64,000 bases of DNA. Origin: Theobroma cacao. Taxonomy: Eukaryota > Streptophyta > Magnoliopsida > Malvales > Malvaceae. Made by a program: the position numbers and the translations under genes. Positions 23,041 through 36,000 of the stretch are shown in pieces (the first letter of the stretch is position 1; each line of letters begins with the position of its first letter). The stretch lies in the NCBI RefSeq assembly GCF_000208745.1, contig NC_030858.1:11799605-11863604 (forward strand), read 5' to 3'. Under the pieces are notes generated by a model. That model was not told the origin of the DNA and did no database searches. It was given only the letters and a program-made list of their open reading frames with translations.

Positions 23041-23999
23041 AAAAACATAACAAGAAAAAATAAAAAAAATAAAAAAAAATGGAATGGATTCGTGTTGAAA
23101 ATCTGAAAAGGACAACTCGAATCCAAAGGAGGTGGCTCATGTTGAAAACCTGCAAAGGGCGAATTGAGACCAAAAGGGGAAATTTGGGATGAAGATCTAA
23201 AGCTGTCGGCTCAGATGAAGTACAAACTAAAGTATGAAAAATGCACCGAAAGCGAAGTTCGTCGACCTTGCAAAACAAGGAGAAGTCATGGAATCCAGAA
23301 TCTTCGAATTTGCTCAGGACATCAATCAAGGACAATTTTTAGAATCAAAGGATCAGATTGTCTACTCTAAATGGTCTGAGTGTTCATTATTTGAATGATC
23401 TAATCATTGTTTTGTAAATTTCCCTTCCTTTTGAGTTTTTTGCACTTTTATATATATAAAATTCTCCTTCCTTTCTATATTTCAAGCCTTGCTTTCCACC
23501 ATTACGTAATTCAACATGATGATTGTCACGAAAATGAATGATGACTGGTAAGAAAATGACTAATTAAGCAAGAAATTACATTCGTTGTTTAATGAAAGAC
23601 TTAAAGATGAGGTAAAAAGAAAAAAGAGCCTCAACTTGAAAAAAGCGAAAAGAGAAAAGAGGCGATTAAGTGTCAAAAGAAGGCACGGCTAAGGAAAATT
23701 AAGAATGTCAGCTGATGAAGAAAGGCACAAACGAAGATGATTGAAAACTATAGTGGAAAAATTGGATGAAGCAAGAGAAGGGTCTAGGAATCTTAATGAA
23801 TCATAAACATGAAAGCATTCTATCATTTCATCATGCATACATGCCTAGCCATGCACATGATCATTTTCAAAATAAGAATCAAAATTAAATCATGTTCCAC
23901 GCTTCAAAAGTAGGAATTCACCCAACCTAAAGTGAGGTTGTAAAACTTTGTTGGAAGGATTTGAGACTTTCATTTTCATGTTAATCCAATTAAGTTGGC
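23041..23999 (+). other. 3' untranslated spacer of the Tat element
   Basis: A-rich non-coding sequence between integrase and the tandem repeats. No gene recognised; a 68-codon open stretch at 23164-23370 has no known features. Confidence 0.6.
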
Positions 24000-24895
24000 A
24001 TTAGAGAATTAAATCGAACCTATTGTGAGATAGGTCAAGCCCAGATTAAGTCTAGGATTTCAATTTTTAATCGAATCTGTTCTGATATTGGTCGAATCTA
24101 GATTAAGTCTAGGAATTTCAATTTTTAAATCAAACTTGTTTTGTATAGGTCGAGCCTAAATTAAGTTTAGGAATTTTAATTTTTTAAATCGAATCCGCTC
24201 TGATATAGGTTGAGCCTAGATTAAGTCTAGGAATTTCAATTTTAAATCAAACCTATTGAATTGAACTTATTCTGTATAGGTCGAACCTAGATTAAGTCTA
24301 AAAATTTCAATTTTTTAAATCAAACCTGTTTTGATATAGGTCAAGTCTAAATTAAGTATAGGAATTTCAATTTTAAATCGAACTTGTTGTGCGATAGTTT
24401 GAGCCTAGATTAAGTTTAAAAATTTTAATTTTTAAATCGAACCTATTCTGTATAGGTCGAGCCTAGATTAAGTCTAGGAATTTCAATTTTTTAAATCGAA
24501 CATGTTCTGATATAGGTCAAGCCTAGATTAAGTGTAGGAATTTCAATTTTAAATCAAACTTGTTGTGAGGTAGGTCAAGCCTAGATTAAGTCTAAGAATT
24601 TCAATTTTTCAAATCAAACATGTTCTGATATAGGTTGAGCCTAGATCAAGTCTAGGAATTTTAATTTTTAAATCGAATCTATTTTGAGATAGGTCGAGCC
24701 TAGATCAAGTCTAGAAATTTCATTGAACTTATTTTGAGATAGGTCGTGCCTAAATCAAGCTCAGAAATTTCATTTTTTCAAACCCAGGTCAAGCCTAGAA
24801 GCCTCTTTTTTTTAAAAAATCAAACCTATTTCAAGATAGGTCAAGCCTAAATCGAATTGCTTAAATCAAACTTGCCCCAAGATAAGTCAAATACG
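24000..24895. repeat. About 60-bp minisatellite in the element's 3' region
   Basis: About 14 diverged units, each with an AAATCGAACCTGTTCTGA-like part, GATATAGGTCGAGCC, TAGATTAAGTCTAGGAATTT and a run of T. Unit length varies around 55-60 because of T-run length. Such 3' tandem repeats are known from Tat-lineage elements. Confidence 0.9.
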
Positions 24896-24936
24896 GTGTC
24901 TACTTCTTTGCACTATTTTTGATTCTCAAGAATGTA

Positions 24937-24950
24937 CAAAGAGGGGTAAC
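24937..24950 (+). other. Polypurine tract before the 3' LTR
   Basis: Purine-rich CAAAGAGGGGTAAC directly precedes the 3' LTR start at 24951; this is where plus-strand synthesis is primed in LTR elements. Confidence 0.7.
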
Positions 24951-27676
24951 TATAGACACCTATTCTTTAAAAATCAATAAAAATAAAAATAAATAATAAT
25001 ATAATATAATTTTTTTTTAAAAAAATAAAATTAACATAAAAAAAGAGAAAAAATAGAGAAGAGAAAGGACAGAGCGTATGCTCAGCCTTCCTCTCTAATT
25101 AATCATTGCAGGGCATTATTTAATGCCCCTGGAAAGTAGCCAGATTTTGAGAGGAATGGTCACTTCCGGCTACCAACCCCCTATTTGTGCCAGAGCTTTA
25201 TGAAATCATGCTCAAAAGAGAATTATTTCACCTCTGGATTGTCCAAATTTTTGGACAATCCAGTTCTTAAAAAGCGGTTCTCAAACAAACAACAGGGGGA
25301 CGTTAGAAACAAACAACAACAGGAAAAAAAAAACAACACAGATCCTATTTTCAAAATCGGATTCAAAAAAAGAAAAAACAAAGAAGAAAGATAGGGAAAA
25401 GAGAAAAAGACGCTGGCCAAGGAAAGAGAGAAAGAAAGAAAAAAGAAAAACAAAGGAAGAGAGAAAAGGAAAGAAGGAAAGGAAGAAAAAGAGCGAGAGG
25501 GAAGGAAAGAAAAAATGAAGAAGAAAGAAAGGGATAAGAGAAGAAGACACCGACCAAGGAAAGAGATAAGGAAAGAAAAAAAGAAAGAAAAGAGAAAGAG
25601 AAGGAGGGAGGATTCCGGCTAAAAAATAGGAAGAGAAAGAGAAGGAAATAAAAGAGAGAGAATGAAGGAAAAAAAAAACAGAAAAAGAAAGAAAGGAGAA
25701 GTCAAAGGAGAACCAGGCCCAAGCCCGTGTCAAAGAAAAGGAAGAAAAACTCAAGGAAGCTTTTTTCACACTAAGCTTGTGCAGCCTAGTTCACTTTGAG
25801 CCTTGGGTCCCTTGGGTATGAATTTTCTTTAGTTTATTCTTGCTTATTTTGTGTATTTGAGCTTGAGTTCACTGTTTACATATTTTCATGCTAGTTATCT
25901 AGTTTCGCTAGTTGTGGTAGTTAATATAGTTATTTGATGTTGCTAGTTGTGTCAATTAGCAAATAATGTAGGAAAAATATATATATGTATATGGAAATAT
26001 GCATAATATTGTTAAATTAATGCATTCTTTTTTTTTTTTAAAGGGAGAACATACATATGAAAGATATATGATAAAGTAAAATTAAAAAAATAAAAATATA
26101 TTATTTAGGTTATACCAACGATACAATATTCGCCCGGGACTTGAGGAGTCGAAATCTTTGGTTAGTTTTCTTAGGTAAGAGGTTTAGCTAAAGCTCCACT
26201 AGTATGATAGGAGAGCTTTAGTTTTTGAATCTCAATAATTCTTATAATAGTATTCTAAATCATTATTGACTTGTAATAGAAATATAAATATTTATAATTA
26301 AAAAATGAAGAAAGAAAAATATAAAATGTTTATGCTTTTAAAAACAAAAAAATCTAATAATATAAAACATGTTATTTAGGTCATACTAATGATGGGATGT
26401 CCATTCAGGACGCATGAAGTCGCAATTTCGAATGAATTTTCTTTGATTAGGAATTTTAATTAAGACTCCACCAGCACCATGGGAAGGTCTTAATTTTGAA
26501 TTCCAATGTTTCTAATTTTAAATAAAATAAAAAAATTATCTATACTCAATTACCAATTAGTCAAAAATGAAAAAAAATGAAAATAAGGAAGTAATGATAA
26601 CAATAAATATGTTAACAATAATAATAACACAAAAAGGAATGGATAAGATACATATATAAATAATAATTATGACATAAAAAATAAATAAAATAAATAATGA
26701 TAAAAATAATTGGTCTAAAAATATGATTTTGGAAAATTTCATATAGTGAAATGAATAAGTACTTACATAGCAAAATACATAACGAAATAAAAATGGAACA
26801 ATAAGTAAATATAAAACATTTATTCATGGTATATATGCTTACATAGAGAAATAATGAAATGAGGAACAAATATTAGAATTATGAGAGTATCGCGTGCCTT
26901 TGTTGCATTGTTAAATGTCATGGCATATAGACATATTTTGTATACGAGTATAAGCCTCGATAATGGGACTTTTCGAGGAAGCTTGTGAAGGCGAGTTTCT
27001 TCGAAAAACTCCTTAGGTGAAAAGATACCGTCGGACCCATTAGTACAATGGTAAGGTTCGGAGAAATATATTTAATAAAATGCTTTTGCTTGTATTAGGA
27101 TTTGCATTTAGGAAAATACTATTTTTACTCGTAAACGATTATCCCGATGATCGGATTTATCTAGTAAACTTGCGAAGGCGAGTTTCTCAAGTATTTTCCT
27201 AGGTGAGAGAATGTTCCAGAATCCCACCAATATGATGGGCAAATTCGGAAAGTACACTCAATAAAAAGTTTTCGTTTGACATTATCTCGATTTTATGTCA
27301 TGCATTTCACAATTGCATCACGAGCATGTTAAGCTCGTAAAAATGAAATAAAATATTCTAATAAATAATAAATCAAATTAAGGAAACATAAGAAAAATTA
27401 CCGATTTAGGATAATATATGATTAAATAGTATCGTTCGTGGAACGGACGACATAGGGGTGCTAATCTTTCCCTGTGCGTAACCGTACTCTCTAACCCAAC
27501 TCTAATAAAATACGTAGACCAGTTTATTATTCTTTAGACAGACCTAAAGTTAATATAGAACTCCGTCAGATAGAACAAATTTAATAGGTAATCAATCACA
27601 CCTAGATAAAAAAAAAAGATTGATAGCGACTCGTTAAATTACCTCACGTCTAGCGGTCGGTCTGCACGTTACTACA
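24951..27676 (+). repeat. 3' LTR of the Tat-like element
   Basis: Starts TATAGACACC (TG mutated to TA) and ends ACTACA, followed by the target duplication CTTCT at 27677-27681. It parallels the 5' LTR throughout, including the purine tract and the four modules. Confidence 0.88.
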
Positions 27677-28415
27677 CTTCTTAGTAGGCTGGTTGCAAAT
27701 GGGTCAAACACAATATGTCAAATAAACATCAACTACTTGTTCCCAGGAAGCTTAGGTGTTTTAGGGGCAGTTTGGAAACGTAAGACTAGGACAACGTGGT
27801 ATATGGGAGCTCTCTTAGACACCTCCATAAGTTACCCATGTGACTTCAGAATCAGATTTCAGTAGTCTTTTTGTAGAACTTCTCAAGGCATAGCTTAGAT
27901 GAAGGATGCTGCTGTCTCTTGTACTCTAGCTGTTTTGCAAGAAATCAATATAGATGGGTGCACATTTGCATCTCCTGGAATGTTTCTCTGATTTGGTTGG
28001 TCTGATCTTTCATATTCCATCTCTTTTTGTTTTATAATTTTATTCTTTGGCCAAGCTTGTTGGTTGTTCAAGAATGTTACTTTTACATGGAAAAGCTTCT
28101 AATTTTTTCCCTTTGCTGTTCAGACCACTCATAATGAGGTAAGTGCAGAAGATGCCATATGTGGTTGTTAAAACAATATCTCATCTCTTAATCTTTATTT
28201 GATCACCCTTTCCCATCATTATATGGCTCATCAACATTATGACATCTTAAGACTATCCCTCATCTTTATGTTATATTTTTTTCTGGTATATAATTTATCA
28301 CTAATGTAGTGACTTATTTTAGCAAGGTGAACTTACCTGACATGGGATGTGGTTGTTGCAGGGGGTTCCCAAAATTGATAGTAAATATTAATATTATCTC
28401 TGTGAGGGGAAAAGG
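27677..28415. other. Unrecognised sequence 3' of the Tat element
   Basis: Less AT-rich than the flanks. A 30-codon open stretch begins with ATG at about 27900. Nothing recognisable. An acceptor-like TTGTTGCAG ends near 28360. Confidence 0.35.
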
Positions 28416-28613
28416 ATGTTTGCTGGCAACAGTGAAACATCAGTTGAGCATGATGGTTCTTCCTTGTCTCATATTTTAACTTGTCCTTTACCTCCTCCAG
28501 CTACACCGGAGCAGTTGGCAAAGAAACTGTTGAATGAAGAACAGACAAACACTACAGAAAGTATTATGGACCTCAATATAGTGATCATCTACAAAAATCA
28601 GTCGCTCAGATAG
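28416..28613 (+). other. Unrecognised open stretch, possible old exon
   Basis: 65 codons with ordinary coding-like composition, including CPLPPPATPEQLAKKLLNEE. An acceptor-like TTGCAG lies about 55 bases upstream. It may be a broken exon of a host gene or captured fragment. I do not recognise the family and do not assign a function. Confidence 0.35.
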
Positions 28614-30126
28614 TGCCCAAGTTCACATGTTCAAGATGCGTCAGCTCAAATCCTTGGAACTGCTGTTCACGTGGACAAATATGATGACAGTGGATCCTCA
28701 AGGAATATGAAAACTGCTCAAAAGCATTTGCTTGAATTCCACGTCCTCTGATAATCTGATACAACAGAAGATGCAACTTTGGATTAAATGGCTCAAGCAT
28801 ATCTTGGAGTTGGGAACGCCATTATCGGGTACTGTGAATCTTATTGGAAATTTGTAGGATATCATGCATTATCTACACTAAAATGAGTGCTTTTCAGAAA
28901 TGTTAGTCTCAATGATCAGTTACTGTTGATTATACAGAGGCTAGATCAAATGAAGATGGTTTAAAACTTGACCTTATGCACTTGAAAAGTACCACAATTA
29001 TATCAGTAAACTTGAGTCCAGTTTGTCTGATGTGTTCCCAAGACAGGCTGTATTCATGAGATTATATGCTTGAGTCGGGTGATACATGTTAAAGTGGAGA
29101 GTAGTTAGAAACATGAATTCCATTTTGCAGTGAAGTACGAAGATGAATTTTAGCTAGTATAAAGGTGCTTTGCTGCACATGGATATAATCACACCCTGGG
29201 GACTGTCTTGCCTATGCAATCCAAGTGGTGTTTTTTGTCATGCAGAGTAAGTGGATTCCTATTTTGCTTTGATGTAATATTCTTAAATTAAATTCTATAT
29301 TTGAAAGGGTTAACCATACGAGTATCATGCCATGTTTCCAATAGTTAGTATTTATCTGGTATCATGTCTGTTGCGGTGTGGCCTGACAAAGTTCTCATGA
29401 TCTGATCCAAACGAGGAAAAAGGAAAGGAAAGAGTTTTAGCACTTCTATATACGTTTACATTATTCTTGCAGAGATTGGTGGAGGAAGTAGAATTCATTT
29501 TTGAGGGACTTCATTTTGACGACATGAATCTTGTACCACAGACCTCAACTTGTAGGGTCAATTGTCTCCAAAGCTCGATTTGGTCCTATGGTTTTGTTTT
29601 GCTTTAATGCTCTGCATCCTTTTGTGATCTGTTGGTTGACTGAATTGAAAAGGGCGGGTTTCCATTTTGGGTCTCCAGCAAATAAGCAAAAAGGACATCA
29701 ATAGGTCCATTTTTAATACCACAAACTTAGAATCCCATACTAATGTGGGGTCTCATTTCCTCAAAACAGTAATTGCTTCGTAGATTTTACTGAATAATAG
29801 TAATAGCTTTTATGCAATGGGAGGTCAGGAGATCTTTCATGCATTTTTTATTTTCTTTCTTGCAAAGTTTGAAGTTTTAGCTGACATACTTTCTCAGCTT
29901 TCTTTTTATGAAATAATATTGTTTGCATCTGCGTAAGCAGCCAAAGAATGACTGGATCTCGTCGGAGTTGTCCTGTAGCCTGTAGTAATTGTTTTCAGCT
30001 GGTCTGCTGCCATGTTGAGGGCTTTCAGCTTCCAGAGGTCAACATTTTAATCGAATTGCCTGTTATTTTGATTTTACAAAGAAAGAAAGGAAAGGAAATA
30101 AAATAAAAGTAATTGTGCTAATTAAT
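28614..30126. other. No gene recognised
   Basis: Mixed sequence with short open stretches only; one acceptor-like TATTCTTGCAG ends near 29472 and is followed by about 35 open codons. Could be UTR or introns of a decayed gene. Confidence 0.35.
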
Positions 30127-30129
30127 TAT

Positions 30130-30377
30130 TGGGGTTCAAACCAAGTTTCAAACTTCAGAATCCCTGATCAGTGCTGATGAAGAATTTTATCCTGAGGAAC
30201 CCATGCCAGAACCACAACAATCTCAATTCATGGCAAGTAATTCAGGAGTAAAGGTTGAAGAAATGGATGTAGATGAAGAGGAAGCAGGACCTTTTCGTGC
30301 TCAAAGACAATCAGCTGCACCCACAATATCAAAATGGGCAGAACGATTCCAAGAATTTCATGCAAGTATAGTATAGT
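30130..30377 (+). other. Unrecognised acidic open stretch without a start codon
   Basis: About 80 codons open in the plus strand, rich in Glu, Asp and Gln, with VEEMDVDEEEAGPF and SAAPTISKWAERFQEFH, ending at a stop near 30375. No ATG begins it, so it would be an internal exon if real. No family recognised. Confidence 0.35.
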
Positions 30378-31516
30378 AGACAAATTCATTACAAGAAGTT
30401 CCAAGTTAAATAGTAAAAGAGAAAAAAAAAAGGGGGGGGTGGCCAAGAGGCGAGGACCTGATAGCTGTTAGCACGTAGTCTAACGCACCCAGCCCGGCCT
30501 GCAACTCCTCTTGAGGGGACGAGATTAACCACGTGGGAGCAGACACTCGTAGGGCGTTGGTGTTTCAATTTTTTGACCACACGGGGAAAACACCAGAGAA
30601 AGACCCCCAACGGTTATTTAGACCCCTAACCCCAGGACGGTTTAGGGTTTGAGAATACCGAGACTACTCCCAACCCCCACACCCCCGTCAGCTAGGCGAG
30701 CCTTTCCAATTTCTCCTTAAAAGCAACTGAAACTTACCATCTCCTTGTCGATATGGGACAAGTTCTACTTTTCAAACATTTAACGTATTTTTACCCTTTT
30801 ACTTCAATATGACTTCTTAGATTATTTCTCAACATATTGATGGGGTTCCTCTTCCTGGTTGTTTGCAGGGGGGTTCATCAATGAGTGAAAAAGAAACAGG
30901 AAAAAGCATAAAGAAGCCATGTAAATGTAATGACCTTCTGAATGGCAAAGGGCCGGGTAAGCAATCTGTCACATTAGTTTTGTGTTTAGTGCGTTTCAAA
31001 ACTTTGTTAACCCCCTCAAAGGAATTTGGCATGTCTAGCAAGTTCATGGATACGCTAGTGTTTAGCAGTAAACATGACATTGACAGATGCCTTAAAAGAA
31101 CAAAACTTTTGGCATACTTGTCCAATTATAATCCTCAAATGGCATTCCCTTGTACCCCAAGGCTTAATTCTTTTTGTAAACGAATATCTTATGTTTGTCT
31201 TTTCTCATGGAGGTATAGACCTTTTTTATGAGATTGTTGGGCTACCAAAATAGAGTTGTGAGCAAAGAAAAGCTCAAAAAATATGAAAAGGGTGAATATG
31301 ATTTGATTTGCAATGGGGTGCAACGTACATGGTTCCATAGTCAGTCTTTGTAAGTATTGACTATTGAACATTCCCACATCCTTGAGATATGGATTCGGAA
31401 TGGAGGTCCAAGGCTTTAAAATCCCAATCAGGATTTGTCTCGCAGGAAGAATGAGGCTTGTCATAGTGATAATGAAGCCCTCAAGGCTTTTGGGTAGGAA
31501 GTGATTGCCTTAAGCA
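30378..31516. other. Unrecognised, with a GC-rich block at 30430-30690
   Basis: The 30430-30690 block starts with a G run and is clearly more GC-rich than its surroundings. At 30863-31231 a 122-codon open stretch starts just after an acceptor-like TTTGCAG; it has KKPCKC near its start but no further recognisable features. No function assigned. Confidence 0.35.
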
Positions 31517-31959
31517 AATAAAATAGGAGAATTTTTTTTTAGTTTTTAAAAATAACGTATTTTTGTAAATAAGCTTTTAAATAATTTTAATTGGTTTAGT
31601 CACAAGAATAAATTTTGGGACAAAAATGTCCTTAATGAGCCATCTTCGTTGACGTACACTCTCAAATAGGCGAAAAATGAAAAAATAAATATGCAAAGAA
31701 TTTACGAACATCTAATTTTGTGCAAAACATTCATTTTTTTTGGCAAAGCTTGTGAAAAGCAAAATAATGTTGCATGAGATGGTTTTTCAGAGATTTGGGA
31801 CATGGCATTCAAATGATAGGAGAAAAGTGATATTAAACCGAACGAGGAACTAGTTGTGATGAATTGAAAGCTTGGAGAATGATATGAAACCAGAAATCCC
31901 TAATACGGTGGTGAATAGAAAGAAGAAATATGTGAATCCAAAGCACGAAATAGTCGTGC

Positions 31960-32310
31960 TACAACAGGCCATATGTGAGACGGCTGTGGCAGGACAGGGT
32001 TTAGAGTTTGTGAAACGGCATGATGGGCATGTGTGACACGACATGGTGGGAATGTGTGACACAACTGTGACATGGTAGGGTTTAGGGTTTGTGACACGAC
32101 ATGGTTGGAATGTGTGACACGGCAGGGTTTAGAGTTTGTGACATGCCATGAAGGGAATTTGTGACATGCCAGCATTCAGAGTTGGTGACACGCCATTGAG
32201 AGAATCTATGACACGGTAGGGTTCAAAGTTTGTCAAACTCCATGGAGATCCGTGACACGGTAGGGTTTAGAGTGTGTGACACGACATGGCAATTTATGGG
32301 TGACATGACA
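31960..32310. repeat. GTGACACG-type motif array near the left end
   Basis: Repeated GTGACACGACATGG-like and TAGGGTTTAGAGTTTGTGACA-like units, diverged, spaced by about 30-60 bases. The same GTGTCAC core (reverse complement) recurs in the middle minisatellite and near the right end. Confidence 0.75.
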
Positions 32311-32759
32311 TGGTTTAAAAAAGGAAAAAAAAGGGGGCAAATAACGAGGAAACCGATTGGACTTCAACTGAATGAATTCAATAAATGAATATTTATAGAG
32401 GAAATGGTGAGGCCATTTCATTTTAATTAAATATTTTTTAGAAATTGCAAACGTCTGTGTGAAGAGGTTCATTCCTCATTCCTCATTCCCAAAGATACTA
32501 GAGTGTTCGACTTTCTTCTTTGCAAGCTTGACGACACCACAGCAATAATGTCGGTTATTAGTGAAGAGGTCAATCAGTCTGAAAATAAAACTTTTAAAAC
32601 TTTCTTCTATTCCTTGATTTTTTGCTGGGTGTGTGTGATATGTTCGTGTTTTTCAATCTTTTTCAATTGTTATGTTTAAACTGTTTTCTTCCTGGTTTTA
32701 TGGTCGTACCAAAGTTTTTGAACTACAACAGATATGGCGTGTAGTGGGTAAATTGCTTT

Positions 32760-33020
32760 TGGGGTTTTTAGCGTGACACGACATTGGTTATTTTAGGACA
32801 GTTCGTGTAATGAGTCAGTAATTACACTGATTGGCATGTCACACGTCATGAGTATTTTAGGCCAGTTCATGTAAGGACACATTAATTATAGTGATTGGCG
32901 TGTCAGCGTTAGCGTGTTACAACATTGACTTGATACTCATGGCGTGTTACAACATTTTACGTTACATGCATGGCGTATTACCACATTTTACGTTATATGC
33001 ATGGTGTGTTACCACATTAT
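32760..33020. repeat. Left copy of an internal inverted repeat of the MULE
   Basis: GTGACACGACATTG..., TTACACTGATT..., GTATTTTAGGCCAGTTC and repeated ACGTTATATGCATGG units match, in reverse complement, 44160-44470. Within it the unit GTGTTACAACATTTTACGTTA-like repeats three times at about 35-bp spacing. Confidence 0.8.
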
Positions 33021-33058
33021 GGGTTAACTCACTTGTGCATGTGTACCATGTTTTACAG

Positions 33059-36000
33059 ATGCAGTCCAGACAATATGAGGATCTTGACAGTTTGCTTATT
33101 GTGCAGAGGGAGAAGTGGGCGTTCAATGTCACTATTAACACCCACTGTAAGTGGTCACAACTGCATTACATCAACAAGACTCTTCAAAGGAAAGGGGAAT
33201 ATGATGCAATGAAGCGTACGTGTTTCGGAATGCTGCTGAACGGATATCCACAAGGCTATTTCTCCACTAGTCTCTTGTATAACATCATGATTCGTCGAAT
33301 CAATGTGGCAGATTCAATGGAGCATGAGTTATGGTTTGCCATTGGCAAAAGCAAGGCACGCATATCAAAGCAGGAGTTCTGCCTTATCACTGGACTGAAG
33401 TTTGGTCGAATACCCAATGTGTTCACACGACCATACGAGGTTGTTGCAGACAGAATTCATGCTCGATACTAGAATGAGCAACAGAGTGTTAACTTGCAAG
33501 CCTTGCTTGATACGTTCCGCGGAGGTAACTTTCAGCGATCGAGAGACGCGACCAAAATGGCACTCATCTTGATCGCGAATAACATTTTATTTAGTCAAGA
33601 CTATCGTAGACGGGTGACGCCTTGGCTCTTATCGTTGGTGGAGGACATCGACGCTTGGAATGTCTTCCCATGAGGTCACTATGTTGGGAGGCTGAACTTG
33701 GACTACCTTTTGAAGGGGTTCGAAGTGCCTTCTTCGAAAGTGCAGAAGGATCGTTTATGGTACAACATTTACGGATTTGCATGGGTGATACAGGTACTAT
33801 CACGTAACATTTTTCATTTTCCTTTTGACATAATAATTTATGGTTGCAATCGTTTATCATTTACGATCTGATAATGGTTACATTTGACTTGCAGTTCTCG
33901 GCAATAGAGGAAATTCTAGTCTTGCAAAAGATAGTTGCCCCTTCTGCTCTGAAGGACGTCTACCCACGCATGTGCAGATGGCAATGCAACCAGAAGCCAA
34001 AAAACTTCTACAAGGCAGTTAAGATGTTGGAGTTATCTCAACGGTGAGTGAACAGCTACTAATTTCTACTGTGAATTTGTATAATAATTTTTCCTAAAAT
34101 TTAATCACAATCCTTATTTTGCAGTTGTGGGTAGTGGAGACCTTGGAGCCTACCTCGGATGAGGCCAGTGGGGATTATTTCGTGGACTTTGATGTCTCGT
34201 TATCTTAGGGCCACCAATACGTGCTAATATGGCACATGGAGGATCGGGTGGACTGGGTTTTAGGTGCGAGAGAAAAAAGGAGAAACTTGAAGCACAAAAG
34301 AGCCACTGGTTCCATGAAGCAAAGGCACACCACCGTTGTTGTCGTCGATGAGCTATTAGTCCTCGAGTTAATAGAGGAAGGCGACGACCATGGCAATGGC
34401 AGTGAAGAGCTGGTAAGGATGGTTCTAAAGGTTTGTGTTCAACAATTCCATATGTGATTATCGAATAACATATCTGTGTTTGCAGTTGGACCATGCGACG
34501 ACAGCTCCATAACCACCGATAGGTCATCCTTAGACTCACAGTGCTAACGAGGAGCCAATAAGGACGGTCATAACGGTTTGTGTTCAACAATTCCATATAT
34601 GATTATCGAATAACATATCTATGTTTGCAGTTAGACCATATGACGACAGCTTCTCAACCACTGAAAGGTCCTCCTTAGACTCATAGTGCTAACGACCCAT
34701 TGATAAGATCAATTATAACAATTTGTGTTCAACATTTCCACATATGTTTATCGAGTAACACATTAATTTTTGTTATTGCAGTTGAGGGAGGCGAGCACAG
34801 CTCCTCAACCACTAATCGGTCTTGCTCAATCGTAAAGTGGTAACGAGCCACCGATAAGGATATTAAAGTTTTAACAGGTAATGTTTAACAATTTCATATA
34901 TGATTATTGAATAACACAGTAATATATGTTATTGCAGTTGACCTATTCGACAAGAGTCAATGACGGAGTAGTAACGAAGTGTCAGCTGCGACAGATCATA
35001 CATCGGTATAAAAAATACCTGTCAGAGTTGAAGGCTTCAATTCAATGGTTGACTCTGGTGATGCAAATGTTTGAGGACGGTGTCATTGCTTAGATTCTAG
35101 ACGGCCTGAAATCACAAGTACATTATTCTATCTTCGTTCATATATTGGTCGTTTACGTTTAGTATATGTAGTTCTAGTTTTTGTTCTCGGTTTATAGTTT
35201 GTGGTATTATATGAGCTAACAGATTTTCCCATTTGTCTTGTTCTGTAGGGCGTTCCTTCATCTCATGGTGCTAGTGAGGACCACGATGATGCTGATGATA
35301 GGCCACATGATGAACCTAGTGTGCACATTCATGATGATGTTGCTGGTGCTGACAAAGACCCTGTTCCTAAGGCCGATCCTGTTATCGATGCATCTACAGA
35401 AGGGGAGAGGGACCTTCACTCAGTCGTGGCTGAAGGAAAGCATCTTCCCCAGGCTGATGCATTAGTGGAGGCAACAGCAAGAGAGGACCATCTTCCTCAG
35501 AACACTCCTAAAGCCAGTGGTTCACGGTTGTCGTCACCAGAGTCATCTGATGTCCATCATCGTGCAGCACAAATTTCAAACCCAATTGAGTGGGCATGGG
35601 TGAAAATGACGAGCAAATACAAGGCAAGCCTATACGTCGACGCCTCAGTGAGTCGTTGAGAGGTAAAGAGCACAACGGTTGAAGCGTACGAAGCTTTCAA
35701 AAAAGACTAGTGCATGAGGTAAGCTCATAAATAACATTGCAAATATTGTTTTTAATGAAATATTAATCCACCAAGGCTTTTGAAATTCATTTTGTTACAT
35801 ATATAGACGTAACGTCGGGATCTCAGGGGATCAAAAGGCTGACTTTTTCACAATATTAGAGGATCCCAAAGAAGAAATGACTAGTGAACATATAGACGCA
35901 TGCCTTAGCGTACTTTGTAAGTGAATGACATGGTCGAAGTCGAAGTTGTACACTACCCGTGCATGCGTGGTTGACACGATATTCTTCGTAAGTTTATTTG

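Larger units (their letters stand above)
7259..27676 (+). mobile_element. 20.4-kb Ty3/gypsy element of the Tat (Ogre-like) lineage
   Basis: Two long terminal repeats (7259-9953 and 24951-27676) bound the element, and the 5-bp sequence CTTCT stands directly before (7254-7258) and after it (27677-27681), a target duplication. The inside reads in order: upstream DUF7745-like ORF, gag, protease, putative intron, RT, RNase H, second RNase H, integrase, 3' tandem repeats, purine-rich tract. An extra ORF before gag, a second RNase H after the first, an intron between protease and RT and 3' tandem repeats are traits of the Tat lineage, Ogre in particular. All frames contain stops. Removing the nested solo LTR (11138-13896 plus a 5-bp duplication) leaves about 17.7 kb. 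Over one hand-compared stretch of about 150 bases the two LTRs differ at 8 positions, so the copy is old. Confidence 0.9.

Noticed and set aside
24000..24895. Regularly spaced repeats as a CRISPR-like array
   Set aside because: Units are contiguous and diverged without unique spacers, the DNA is plant nuclear, and the array is at the known place for Tat 3' repeats.
30863..31231. CXC-type (TSO1-like) DNA-binding protein
   Set aside because: Only one KKPCKC-like motif; the rest of the Cys pattern is missing.
32891..33058. Start of the Ulp1-like gene at 32891
   Set aside because: The first 56 codons translate the inner repeat of the MULE; an acceptor-like site and ATG at 33059 fit better.
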